Below are positions 42,879 through 50,707 of a stretch of 64,000 nt of DNA, piece by piece. The stretch is from Flavobacterium collinsii (GTDB lineage Bacteria; Bacteroidota; Bacteroidia; Flavobacteriales; Flavobacteriaceae), in the NCBI RefSeq assembly GCF_902804485.1, contig NZ_CADCST010000102.1, positions 1-64,000 on the forward strand, in the 5' to 3' direction. How positions within the stretch are numbered: position 1 is the stretch's first letter; each line of letters begins with the position of its first letter. Made by a program: the position numbers and the translations under genes. The notes under the pieces are model-generated. The model saw nothing but the letters and a program-made list of their open reading frames with translations, did no database searches and was not told where the DNA came from.

Positions 42879-43135
42879 TTTTTTAGGAATCACTTTCTTT
42901 CATTGGCTTTCAAAAAATAGTTCTATTCCATTGATTACTTGCTTTATGGATAAAAAAACCAGTCTCATGACATTTTTTTATTTAAGACTTGATAAGCATT
43001 GTAATTTTATTCGGCAAAATAAAAAATGATGATTTTAAAAGGCTATTTGTAACACAATCAGCAAGATACAATCTCCGATAAAAAAATCTGAATAAAGCAA
43101 AGAATAAAAAATAACAACCCCAAAAACTAATTACC

Positions 43136-44965
43136 ATGAAAGATTTATCCTCTTCCACGTCAACCTGCGTGGATCCGATCCCAGATTCGAGATACCCTGT
43201 TTTGGAGCCTTTTTCTGGCCAGAAACCCCGACTTCCACAATTTTGGAAATGTACCTGTGTACTTCACCCTTTTAGCCCCCCACAAAGTAACAGCACCCCC
43301 GCGGACCTAGCGAGTCCATTTTTTGAAATTTGTACAGCCACTGTTTATTATGCAGAAGGGCTTGGATTAAATGCTCTGCTGGTAGGCAGTTCCGGAAGAA
43401 GATGGTGGTACAGAGTTACCCCAACTCAAACGGAAGTATCTACAGATGGAACTCGTTATACTCCTATAAATCTGGGCTGGAGAATTCCAACTACAGATTG
43501 GTTTGGAAACGCAACCGATAAAGCTAAATGTTCAGGAACCAGTTACCTAAACTGGATGAAAGCACAGAAAGTAGACTGGTGGAAAATTCCGGTGGGCAAT
43601 AGCAACCCGTCACCTGCTACCTGGATGTGGTTTGATCATGGTACTAATTTTCCGGTACGTCTTATGTTCGGGCAAGGGCCTGTTGCAAGGCCTGGTCTGG
43701 GAGATGTTAATCAGCTGGCACTTTTTCAAATGTTTTCATTCACCTATTTTTCCAATTTTGACCGCTTACCAAGCAATCCGTTAAACAACCCTTTGGTGCC
43801 TCCGGTAGTAGAAGGTTTCTCTTTTGGTAACCCGAACCGATACAACCTGTTTACCTGGAATACCAATTTTGGAATGAGCGTTTTTATGACACCGGTCAAC
43901 TCAGCATTCAATCCGCTGCCTACAAGAGTTTTATACAATTGGAGAGATGCGTCACAATATAAGGTTTCATCAGATAGAAGTCAGAGTACACTGATGAAAT
44001 ATACGTACAATACCACGAACCCCTTTACTGCCCAGCAAGCCCTTCTTACAGGACCTACCCCGGCAGGAATAACACCACCGCCAAACAGTGGTAACGGTTT
44101 CTTAATTAATTATGTTGGAGACAAAATAACAGAAGCTATTGGTTTTGCAAGGTTTCCATTTCCGCAGCAGCCGCCAAACTGGGTTCAGATTCCGGCAGTA
44201 AAAGGCAGCATTCAGGCAACCATTATCAGTAATCCTGTACTTTGTCCGGGTAACAGAGTGACGGTTGTAGGAGTATTATTTCCGCCTTCAGGGAATAACT
44301 ACCCAGATTCTACCTATCTGTGGACCTGGTACAGCCCCTTAGATCCAACCGGAAACAGCAGCCGTCCGATAACCTTTATGCAATCACAATCAGGTGTAGG
44401 TTTAGGAACCAGTCTTGCTCTGGCAGATTACTTTGATTATGAAGAATTCAGAACGCCAATTCCGCCTTGCAATTTTGCAGTGCCGCCAGTCGATTTTACA
44501 GTAAAAGCAAAACCTGTTTCAGGTACAGACTCCTATCCATGGCTTAACACAGGTGTTCGACTGAATGAGAAGAGAGTGGCCACCATCAAGTATGTGGATG
44601 GTTTGTGGACGGCAAATCCAAATATCAACAACGGCCAGTTATACAATTCAGCCGGAAACCCAACTTTTATTGAAGCCAAACCCGGATATGCACTTCCAGG
44701 TAAAAACGAAGGTGCACTTATAGGTAAAGTAGGAGACACCGTTTTCTTAATCGGACTGGGAGCAAGCACGCCACCGGGTGTTGTTGGAACATTGGAATTA
44801 TGCATCAACGATGATTTGAAAGGAAAGTATGGCGCCGGTCTGACAGACAATAAAGGAGAGGTAAATGTGAAAATAAGCGTTGAAGCTCCCGGAACAAAAA
44901 TAAAGTTGAATAAAAGTGGAGCAGAACCCACTAAAAAAAACGAGGCGGTCTCTGAAAAGCCATAA
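43136..44965 (+). CDS. Large protein with C-terminal PA-IL-lectin-like domain
   Basis: A 609-residue protein without a signal peptide or helices. The first ~480 residues are Trp/Pro/Asn-rich with many aromatic motifs (RRWWYRVTP, KVDWWKIPVGN), family unknown. Residues ~485-590 (YPWLNTGVRLNEKRVATIKY, then ANPNIN, EAKPGYALPGKNEGALIG, KVGDTVFLIG) match the galactose-binding LecA/PA-IL-like domain. The last ~17 codons are encoded by leader copy B (44916-44974), whose stop is inside the motif. 257-bp gap before it, gene-free. GC appears somewhat higher than in its neighbours. Confidence 0.75.
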   Translation: MKDLSSSTSTCVDPIPDSRYPVLEPFSGQKPRLPQFWKCTCVLHPFSPPQSNSTPADLASPFFEICTATVYYAEGLGLNALLVGSSGRRWWYRVTPTQTEVSTDGTRYTPINLGWRIPTTDWFGNATDKAKCSGTSYLNWMKAQKVDWWKIPVGNSNPSPATWMWFDHGTNFPVRLMFGQGPVARPGLGDVNQLALFQMFSFTYFSNFDRLPSNPLNNPLVPPVVEGFSFGNPNRYNLFTWNTNFGMSVFMTPVNSAFNPLPTRVLYNWRDASQYKVSSDRSQSTLMKYTYNTTNPFTAQQALLTGPTPAGITPPPNSGNGFLINYVGDKITEAIGFARFPFPQQPPNWVQIPAVKGSIQATIISNPVLCPGNRVTVVGVLFPPSGNNYPDSTYLWTWYSPLDPTGNSSRPITFMQSQSGVGLGTSLALADYFDYEEFRTPIPPCNFAVPPVDFTVKAKPVSGTDSYPWLNTGVRLNEKRVATIKYVDGLWTANPNINNGQLYNSAGNPTFIEAKPGYALPGKNEGALIGKVGDTVFLIGLGASTPPGVVGTLELCINDDLKGKYGAGLTDNKGEVNVKISVEAPGTKIKLNKSGAEPTKKNEAVSEKP

Positions 44966-44974
44966 GAGTAAGAA
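44916..44974 (+). ncRNA. Conserved structured 5' leader, copy B
   Basis: First 29 nt identical to copy A (hairpin GTGG-AGCAGAAC-CCAC, then A-rich linker to ACGAG), then GGCGGTCTCTGAAAAGCC and ATAAGAGTAAGA. It overlaps the last codons of the upstream 609-residue gene, yet sits 20 bp before the DUF1842-like start. The sequence is therefore both coding and a candidate leader. Confidence 0.5.
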
Positions 44975-44993
44975 AAATCTAAATCAAAAAGTT

Positions 44994-45407
44994 ATGTCAA
45001 ATTTATTAGCAGGTGCTTATTTAGCAAAAGGCACAATCGGAAATGTTGGAACACCAGGTGCTCCAGTTGCATCATTTAGTTTAGTTGTTGTACCGTCACA
45101 ACATTCAGTTACAGGTACAGTAGTAATTACTCAGGCGGTAGCTGGTCCTGACAGCCATATCGTGGTTCAGGTAAGAGGTAAAATTTATCCAACAGGATTT
45201 GGTGAAGTGACTCAGGTAGTTAGTTTACAAGGACAATATGTTCAGTCTTTCCCTCCTCCGGCAATTGGAGCTTTTTTAGCAGACTTTGATGCTCATTTAG
45301 CTATCGATAATGGATGGAACGGAACAGGTGGGTTCTCTTACTACGAGCACACTGTTACAAAAGCACCGGTAAAGGCAGCAAAGAATCTGAAAGAGGAATT
45401 GGCTTAG
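44994..45407 (+). CDS. DUF1842-like protein
   Basis: A 137-residue protein from ATG 44994 (MSNLLAGAYLAKGTIGNVGT). A longer frame from 44916 would start inside the leader and is rejected. TPGAPVASFSLVVVPSQHSVTGTVVITQAVAGPDSHI fits the DUF1842 pattern (read by pieces: ASFSLVVVP, TGTVVITQA). It ends in a Lys-rich tail. DUF1842 and DUF1843 proteins are, as far as I recall, genomic neighbours, which supports the reading of the peptides. Function unknown; possibly a structural or binding partner. Confidence 0.72.
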   Translation: MSNLLAGAYLAKGTIGNVGTPGAPVASFSLVVVPSQHSVTGTVVITQAVAGPDSHIVVQVRGKIYPTGFGEVTQVVSLQGQYVQSFPPPAIGAFLADFDAHLAIDNGWNGTGGFSYYEHTVTKAPVKAAKNLKEELA

Positions 45408-45486
45408 GAATAAAATTCTCTCCAAACAATTCTATACAGGAATTTTGAAAATCTGCAAAAAAAATTTCTGGACCAATTAGATATAA

Positions 45487-45518
45487 GAGATCGCCTGCTT
45501 TAGGCGATCTTTTTTATT
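45487..45518 (+). terminator. Terminator after the DUF1842-like gene
   Basis: AGATCGCCTgcttTAGGCGATCTTTTTTATT, 80 bp after the stop codon. Confidence 0.92.
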
Positions 45519-45574
45519 CCTTCAAAAAAGCTGCTTTTTTGAATAACCCTACAAATCAAAAACAAAACAAAACA

Positions 45575-47044
45575 ATGAAAAAAAAACAGATTATTATTGC
45601 CCTGCTGCTTGTTGCGATCGCAGCCAGTCTTGGGGTGTTTTTCTACTACAAGAACAACGAAAAAGGAGTGGATGGAGTTTATGCTACCAGTGCGGCGCCT
45701 GATTCTTGTGAATGCGAGACCAGTTGGTTTCCTCACGAGCAAACACCTGCACCAAAAGAAGGTGACGGCAGTCCATTTGACTCAGACAATACTACCAATT
45801 GTGATTTTCACCAATGGTCCTGGCAGAAATTTTTGTGGGTAACCAAGCCGTTGCCAAGCGGGAATCCTTTTTTCATAGATTCGCTGGATATTGTAAGTCC
45901 GGAAATGGAGGATGTTGCACCACAGCTGGGAATAAAACTAACCTTGAGTTCCATTAATCAGGCAGGTTTCAAAGGGGTACTGCTTTCTAATCCTAAATTT
46001 AATAAGGTTGCGGACACAGTGTATTATTCGATTCACGTGAATAAACTGCTCAAAGACAAAGCCATTTCGGCTGCCTCTTTAATCAACAATGGAAAATTGC
46101 CCGTTTCAAATTCAGAGACCTTTCCGGTTGGGGCTTTAGAACTAAAAGTCTCCTGGATCAGTATCGATGCTATTGTTAAAGAACAGCAAAAAGATTATTT
46201 TACAACTACTGCAGCCGTTAAAAACAGCAAAGGACAATACGTTAAAAAAACGATGGCACTGTTAGGAATGCATGTGGTTGGAATTGTAAAAAATCATCCT
46301 GAGTTTATTTGGGCCACTTTTGAACATAAGGATATGGCACCTGTTTACGATAAGAAAAACAATTTGGTAACCTCAGCAACTGAAAAGTTGTTTTATGAAA
46401 AAGGTACCGAAAAAGATATCAACGGCATCCGATGGTTACGAGGGGCCACTTCGCCGGTTCTTCCTAACAAAGCATTTATTCTTTATGAATATGGAGTGCC
46501 TAAGGATTTAAACACAGGCGACTTTATGGCAACAAGTCAAAAAGAGCCTGCTAATTTTAATAATATTGAGAATATCAATAAATGTGTGGACTCTAAATTG
46601 AAAGATGTTTTTAGAAATTATTTTTACAATGGCTCTGTATGGCTGGATTTTGACGGAGTTTCTCCTGAAGATCAGGTGAAAACACTTGTAACAAAAAACA
46701 TTTCAAGCGCAATTCCGGGTGCATTAGCCAGAGGTTCTGTAAATCTGGCGAACATTACGATGGAAACTTATACGCAGACTTTTCAGGATGACATACATAA
46801 GATTAATAGTGGCACTTTGGTAAGTTGTTTTTATTGTCATCAGGCTTCCAACAGTGACAAAACACGACCTGGCAAATCACCTTTGTTTTTAAGTCATTTG
46901 TTTGCCGATTATTTACAATTTACAAAACCGGCAGGCACTGCTAAGAATGCGAATGTTCTGGGTATCTCACGCGAGAGACGTATTCAGGAGATCGATGCAG
47001 CGAAAATGGATCAGCTTGAAGAATTTATTAAAGCTACGAAGTAA
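45575..47044 (+). CDS. Membrane-anchored protein with one CxxCH haem motif
   Basis: A 489-residue protein from ATG 45575 (MKKKQIIIALLLVAIAASLG). N-terminal membrane anchor ~5-24, rest outside the cytoplasm. CFYCH (418-422) is a c-type haem attachment motif near the C-terminus. SCECETSWF (~37-45) and CDFHQWSWQKFLWVTKP give a Cys/Trp-rich N-terminal region that may carry another metal or disulfide. A terminator separates it from the DUF1842-like gene, so membership in the cluster is likely but not certain. Its redox role is inferred. Confidence 0.72.
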   Translation: MKKKQIIIALLLVAIAASLGVFFYYKNNEKGVDGVYATSAAPDSCECETSWFPHEQTPAPKEGDGSPFDSDNTTNCDFHQWSWQKFLWVTKPLPSGNPFFIDSLDIVSPEMEDVAPQLGIKLTLSSINQAGFKGVLLSNPKFNKVADTVYYSIHVNKLLKDKAISAASLINNGKLPVSNSETFPVGALELKVSWISIDAIVKEQQKDYFTTTAAVKNSKGQYVKKTMALLGMHVVGIVKNHPEFIWATFEHKDMAPVYDKKNNLVTSATEKLFYEKGTEKDINGIRWLRGATSPVLPNKAFILYEYGVPKDLNTGDFMATSQKEPANFNNIENINKCVDSKLKDVFRNYFYNGSVWLDFDGVSPEDQVKTLVTKNISSAIPGALARGSVNLANITMETYTQTFQDDIHKINSGTLVSCFYCHQASNSDKTRPGKSPLFLSHLFADYLQFTKPAGTAKNANVLGISRERRIQEIDAAKMDQLEEFIKATK

Positions 47045-47060
47045 TAGCTGATTTTATAGT

Positions 47061-47103
47061 AAAAAAAGAGGAGGTTTCACCATTGTGAAATTTCTTCTTT
47101 TTG
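47061..47103 (+). terminator. Terminator of the cytochrome-like gene
   Basis: AAAGAGGAGGTTTCAC catt GTGAAATTTCTTCTTTTT imperfect hairpin followed by T run. Confidence 0.7.
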
Positions 47104-47154
47104 CTTTTAAGGGATTAAAAATCAGTAGTACTGAAAAAGGAAACGTTGGTCTCC

Positions 47155-47814
47155 CTATCTTTTATCTTCTTTAGAATAATTGGAAACCCTGTTTATGTCA
47201 ATTGGATTTCCTAAAAAGCGAGGCTCACGATTTCTCATTAGATCAAAAAAAGATTTGAAAATAGAACCGTATTCCCGAAAAGTCACGTATTTATAACCCA
47301 GATACTCTCCTTTATTCGCAGAAAAACCAACCGATTTTATGCCAAGTTTTACGCCGATATAAATAGCCCGGTTCAAATGATATTTCTGCGAAACGAGAGT
47401 AGCACTTTTCACCTTGAAAATATGTTTAGCACGATACATGGTCGAGTACGTATCGAAACCCGCATAATCGACGTAGATTTTAGTTGTATCAACTCCGTGT
47501 TTGTAACAGTAATTTTTCATGACTGTTAGCTCATCATATTCATCACGGCCATTATCACCGGAAAGTAGAATCTTCTCTATTTTGTGTGTTTGGTACAATA
47601 GAATCCCGGCGTCCAGACGGTCTTTTAGATATTTGCTGGGCTGATTTCCATTGATTCCGGCCCCGAAAATAATTCCCACCTCATTTTTTGGAAGAGGAGT
47701 TGTAGTAGAATAAATCAAATCATCAGTGGATGATTTTACATATAGATTCACAGAAACGATTACAATAACCCCAAGGATAGAAAGGTAAATTAGGTTTTTG
47801 AGAAGTTTTTTCAC
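47155..47814 (-). CDS. SanA/YdcF-like (DUF218) membrane protein
   Basis: A 219-residue protein with one N-terminal membrane helix (~8-26). EVGIIFGAGINGNQPSKYLKDRLDAG, LLSGDNGRDEYDELTVMKNY and LVSQKYHLNRAIYI are the ElyC/SanA/YdcF-type conserved blocks. Homologues affect envelope permeability and vancomycin tolerance at high temperature in enterobacteria. Single gene, convergent with the cluster. Confidence 0.88.
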   Translation of the reverse strand: MKKLLKNLIYLSILGVIVIVSVNLYVKSSTDDLIYSTTTPLPKNEVGIIFGAGINGNQPSKYLKDRLDAGILLYQTHKIEKILLSGDNGRDEYDELTVMKNYCYKHGVDTTKIYVDYAGFDTYSTMYRAKHIFKVKSATLVSQKYHLNRAIYIGVKLGIKSVGFSANKGEYLGYKYVTFREYGSIFKSFFDLMRNREPRFLGNPIDINRVSNYSKEDKR

Positions 47815-47896
47815 TTTGAATTTCTAAGATTAAGGTTAAAAGAATTGTGAAGATAAGTAAATTTATCTTTGGTGTTTGTGTTCGGATCGAATCAAA

Positions 47897-47924
47897 AAAA
47901 CCGAAGTATTCCTACCTCGGTTTT
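47897..47924 (-). terminator. Terminator of the M3 peptidase gene
   Basis: AAAACCGA agtattcctacc TCGGTTTT, 35 bp beyond the M3 peptidase stop on the - strand. Confidence 0.6.
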
Positions 47925-47958
47925 AAGTATATCGTATACTCTAATAAGTCTAATACTC

Positions 47959-49986
47959 TTAAAGTAATCCTGCTCTTTTCAATAAAGCTTCGGGTTTTGG
48001 TTCCTGACCTCTAAAACGTTTGTATAAAATCATAGGATGTTCTGTTCCTCCTTTTGAAAGTACATTGTCTTTGAATTTTGTTGCGACTTCATGATTGAAG
48101 ATACCGTTTTCCTGAAAATATTCAAAAGCATCAGCGTCCAGGACTTCAGCCCACTTGTAACTGTAGTATCCAGAAGAATATCCACCCTGAAAAATATGTG
48201 AAAAAGCAGTACTCATTGCATTTTCTTTTACATCAGGGTACAATTGTGTGTTGGCAAATTGTTCTGTTTCGAAAGTTTTTAAATCGGTGATGTTTGTTGG
48301 GTCTTGTCCGTGCCATGCCATATCCAGTAATCCAAAACTTAGTTGACGTAAAGTAGCGAGACCTTCCTGAAAACTAGCACTTTCTTTTATTTTCTGAACA
48401 TATTCAATTGGGATAATTTCCCCTGTTTCGTAATGATTCGCAAACAAAGCCAAAGCTTCCGGCTCGTAACACCAGTTTTCCATTATCTGACTTGGTAATT
48501 CTACAAAATCCCAAAACACCGAAGTACCGGATAAACTTGGATAAGTTGTGTTGGCTAACATTCCGTGTAAACCATGACCAAATTCATGGAATAAAGTAGT
48601 AACTTCATTAAAAGTCAATAACGAAGGTTTTGTTTCTGTAGGTTTTGTAAAGTTACAAACGTTTGAAATATGGGGTCTTTCGTTTACACCTTCTTTTATA
48701 GATTGTGATTTGAAAGAGGTCATCCACGCACCATTTCTTTTTCCTTTTCTTGGGAAAAAATCCGCATAGAAAATCGAAACTAAATTGTTATCTGCATCGG
48801 TTACTTCGTATGTTGTAACTTCTTCATGATACTTGTCGATATCAAAAACTTCGGTAAACGTTAATCCGTATAATTTTTTGGCAACAGTAAAAGCTCCGTT
48901 TAAAACTTTTTCTAATTGGAAGTAAGGTTTCAGTTTTTCATCATCTAAATTAAAAAGCTGCTGTTTTAATTTTTCAGAATAGTAAGCACCATCCCATTTT
49001 TCTAACTGCTCGATTCCATCCAGCTCTTTAGCGAAAGTCGTTAATTCAGCAAATTCTTTTTGAGCTGCCGGTTTGGCTTTTGCTAGTAAATCGTTGAGAA
49101 AAGAGAAAACTCTTTCCGGACTCTCGGCCATTCTTTCCTCGAGAACAAAATGTGCATGGGTTTTATAACCCAACAAATTGGCTCTTTCATAACGAAGTTT
49201 GGCGATTTTCAGGACATTTTCCTGATTGTCAAATTCGTTATTTTGGAAAGCTTTTGCTCCAAAGGCAATCGCCATTTTTTTACGTAACTCGCGATTGTCG
49301 GCATAAGTCAAAAACGGAATATAACTAGGATGATCTAAGGTGAAGATCCAGCCTTCCTTTTCCTGGCTTTTCGCTAACAATCTTGCGGCTTCGATAGTTC
49401 CTTCCGGTAAACCTGCCAGATCTTTTTCATTTGTTAAATGCAATTCGAAAGCATTGGTCTCGGCCAAAACATTTTCGCCAAATTGCAGACTTAGTCTTGA
49501 CAATTCTTTATCGATTTCGCGTAAGCTTTCTTTTTTGTCCTCAGGTAAGTTGGCTCCGTTTCTTGAAAAACTTTTATATTTTTTATCTAAAAGCGTAGTT
49601 TGCTCCGGATTTAAATTCAGCTTTTCTTTTTGATCATAAACAGTTTTAATTTTAGCAAATAATGCCGCATTTAAGGTAATGTCGTTTCCGAATTCTGAAA
49701 GCAAAGGAGAAACTTCCTGCGCAATTTTTTGCATCTCATCACTTGTTTCTGCCGAATTCAAATTGAAGAAAATACTGGAAAGACGATCCAGGACATCACC
49801 TGTAAAATCCATCGCTACCACTGTGTTCTCAAAAGTGGGCGCCTCCGGATTGTTTACGATCGCATCAATTTCAGCTTTAGCCAAAGCAATTCCTTCGTTA
49901 AAAGCAGGAACATAATCTTCGATTTTAATTTGCGAAAAGGGTGCTGTATTGTGTTTGGTGTCGAAATGTTGTGTTAAGATGCTCAT
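47959..49986 (-). CDS. M3 family oligopeptidase (Dcp-like)
   Basis: A 675-residue zinc metallopeptidase. Active-site FHEFGHGLHGML (HExxH, two-thirds through) followed by FVELPSQIMENW with the third ligand Glu is the M3A signature. Start FDTKHNTAPFSQIKIEDYVPAF is typical of peptidyl-dipeptidase Dcp/oligopeptidase A. No signal peptide, so cytoplasmic or released. It cleaves short peptides. Confidence 0.95.
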   Translation of the reverse strand: MSILTQHFDTKHNTAPFSQIKIEDYVPAFNEGIALAKAEIDAIVNNPEAPTFENTVVAMDFTGDVLDRLSSIFFNLNSAETSDEMQKIAQEVSPLLSEFGNDITLNAALFAKIKTVYDQKEKLNLNPEQTTLLDKKYKSFSRNGANLPEDKKESLREIDKELSRLSLQFGENVLAETNAFELHLTNEKDLAGLPEGTIEAARLLAKSQEKEGWIFTLDHPSYIPFLTYADNRELRKKMAIAFGAKAFQNNEFDNQENVLKIAKLRYERANLLGYKTHAHFVLEERMAESPERVFSFLNDLLAKAKPAAQKEFAELTTFAKELDGIEQLEKWDGAYYSEKLKQQLFNLDDEKLKPYFQLEKVLNGAFTVAKKLYGLTFTEVFDIDKYHEEVTTYEVTDADNNLVSIFYADFFPRKGKRNGAWMTSFKSQSIKEGVNERPHISNVCNFTKPTETKPSLLTFNEVTTLFHEFGHGLHGMLANTTYPSLSGTSVFWDFVELPSQIMENWCYEPEALALFANHYETGEIIPIEYVQKIKESASFQEGLATLRQLSFGLLDMAWHGQDPTNITDLKTFETEQFANTQLYPDVKENAMSTAFSHIFQGGYSSGYYSYKWAEVLDADAFEYFQENGIFNHEVATKFKDNVLSKGGTEHPMILYKRFRGQEPKPEALLKRAGLL

Positions 49987-49994
49987 TTTTTTAG

Positions 49995-50122
49995 TTTTCA
50001 GTCTCAGTCTCAGTAAGCAGTGCGAACTAAGACTAAAGAGTTTATTTTTTTTGAGTATTCAGTTTCAGTTCTCAGTTTCAGTTCTCAGTGCTTACTGTGA
50101 CTGAGAACTGAGACTAAGAACT
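49995..50122. repeat. CAGTCTCAGT / CAGTTTCAGTTCT repeat tract
   Basis: Contains CAGTCTCAGTCTCAGT, AGTTTCAGTTCTCAG and, inverted, ACTGAGAACTGAGACTAAGA. Same family as the array at 24866 and shorter runs at 50640-50712 and 56987-57030. Confidence 0.75.
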
Positions 50123-50603
50123 ATTTAAGACTTTCAGCTGCTTTATTAACTGCAGCTTTTAATTCTTCTTTATAGGAAATAATAGTATCAAGCACTTTTT
50201 TATCATGGCTTCCAATGATTTGTGCCGCTAAAATTCCGGCATTCTTGGCTCCGTTTAAAGCTACTGTCGCGACAGGAACTCCGCCAGGCATTTGAAGAAT
50301 CGATAAAACCGAATCCCAACCGTCAATAGAGTTACTTGACTTCACTGGAACTCCAATTACGGGAAGTGGCGACATTGAAGCAACCATTCCAGGTAAGTGT
50401 GCAGCTCCTCCAGCCCCGGCAATAATTACCGAAATACCGCGAGTGTGTGCATTTTTACTGAAATCGAACAACTTTTCAGGCGTTCTGTGTGCCGAAACGA
50501 TATCTACTTCAACTTCAATATTAAATTGTTTTAAGATGTCGATCGCATCCTGCATGACTGGCATGTCGGAGATACTTCCCATTATGATGGCTACTTTGCT
50601 CAT
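50121..50603 (-). CDS. purE: N5-carboxyaminoimidazole ribonucleotide mutase
   Basis: A 160-residue class I PurE converting N5-CAIR to CAIR in purine synthesis. IIMGSISDMPVMQDAIDIL (~5-23), SAHRTPEKLF (~42-51; catalytic His) and AGAGGAAHLPGMVASMSPLPVIGVPV (~65-90, here by its ends AGAGGAAHLP and PVIGVPV) are family blocks. It follows purK on the same strand with a ~105-bp repeat-rich gap. Confidence 0.96.
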   Translation of the reverse strand: MSKVAIIMGSISDMPVMQDAIDILKQFNIEVEVDIVSAHRTPEKLFDFSKNAHTRGISVIIAGAGGAAHLPGMVASMSPLPVIGVPVKSSNSIDGWDSVLSILQMPGGVPVATVALNGAKNAGILAAQIIGSHDKKVLDTIISYKEELKAAVNKAAESLK

Positions 50604-50707
50604 TTTATTTTTTGTTTCAGGTTTTTTTGTTTCAGGTTTCAGACTGTTGACTGCGACTGAAAACTGCTTATTCTACTTCAGGTTTTTATGGTGACTGTAA
50701 ACTGCGA

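Noticed and set aside
43330-44931. Short open frames in other frames within the lectin-tailed gene
   Set aside because: Basic or Pro/Ser-rich shadows of the long gene; no start context.
44916-44993. 26-codon N-terminal extension of the DUF1842-like gene
   Set aside because: The extension is encoded by leader copy B and overlaps the upstream gene; the start at 44994 gives a family-like N-terminus.
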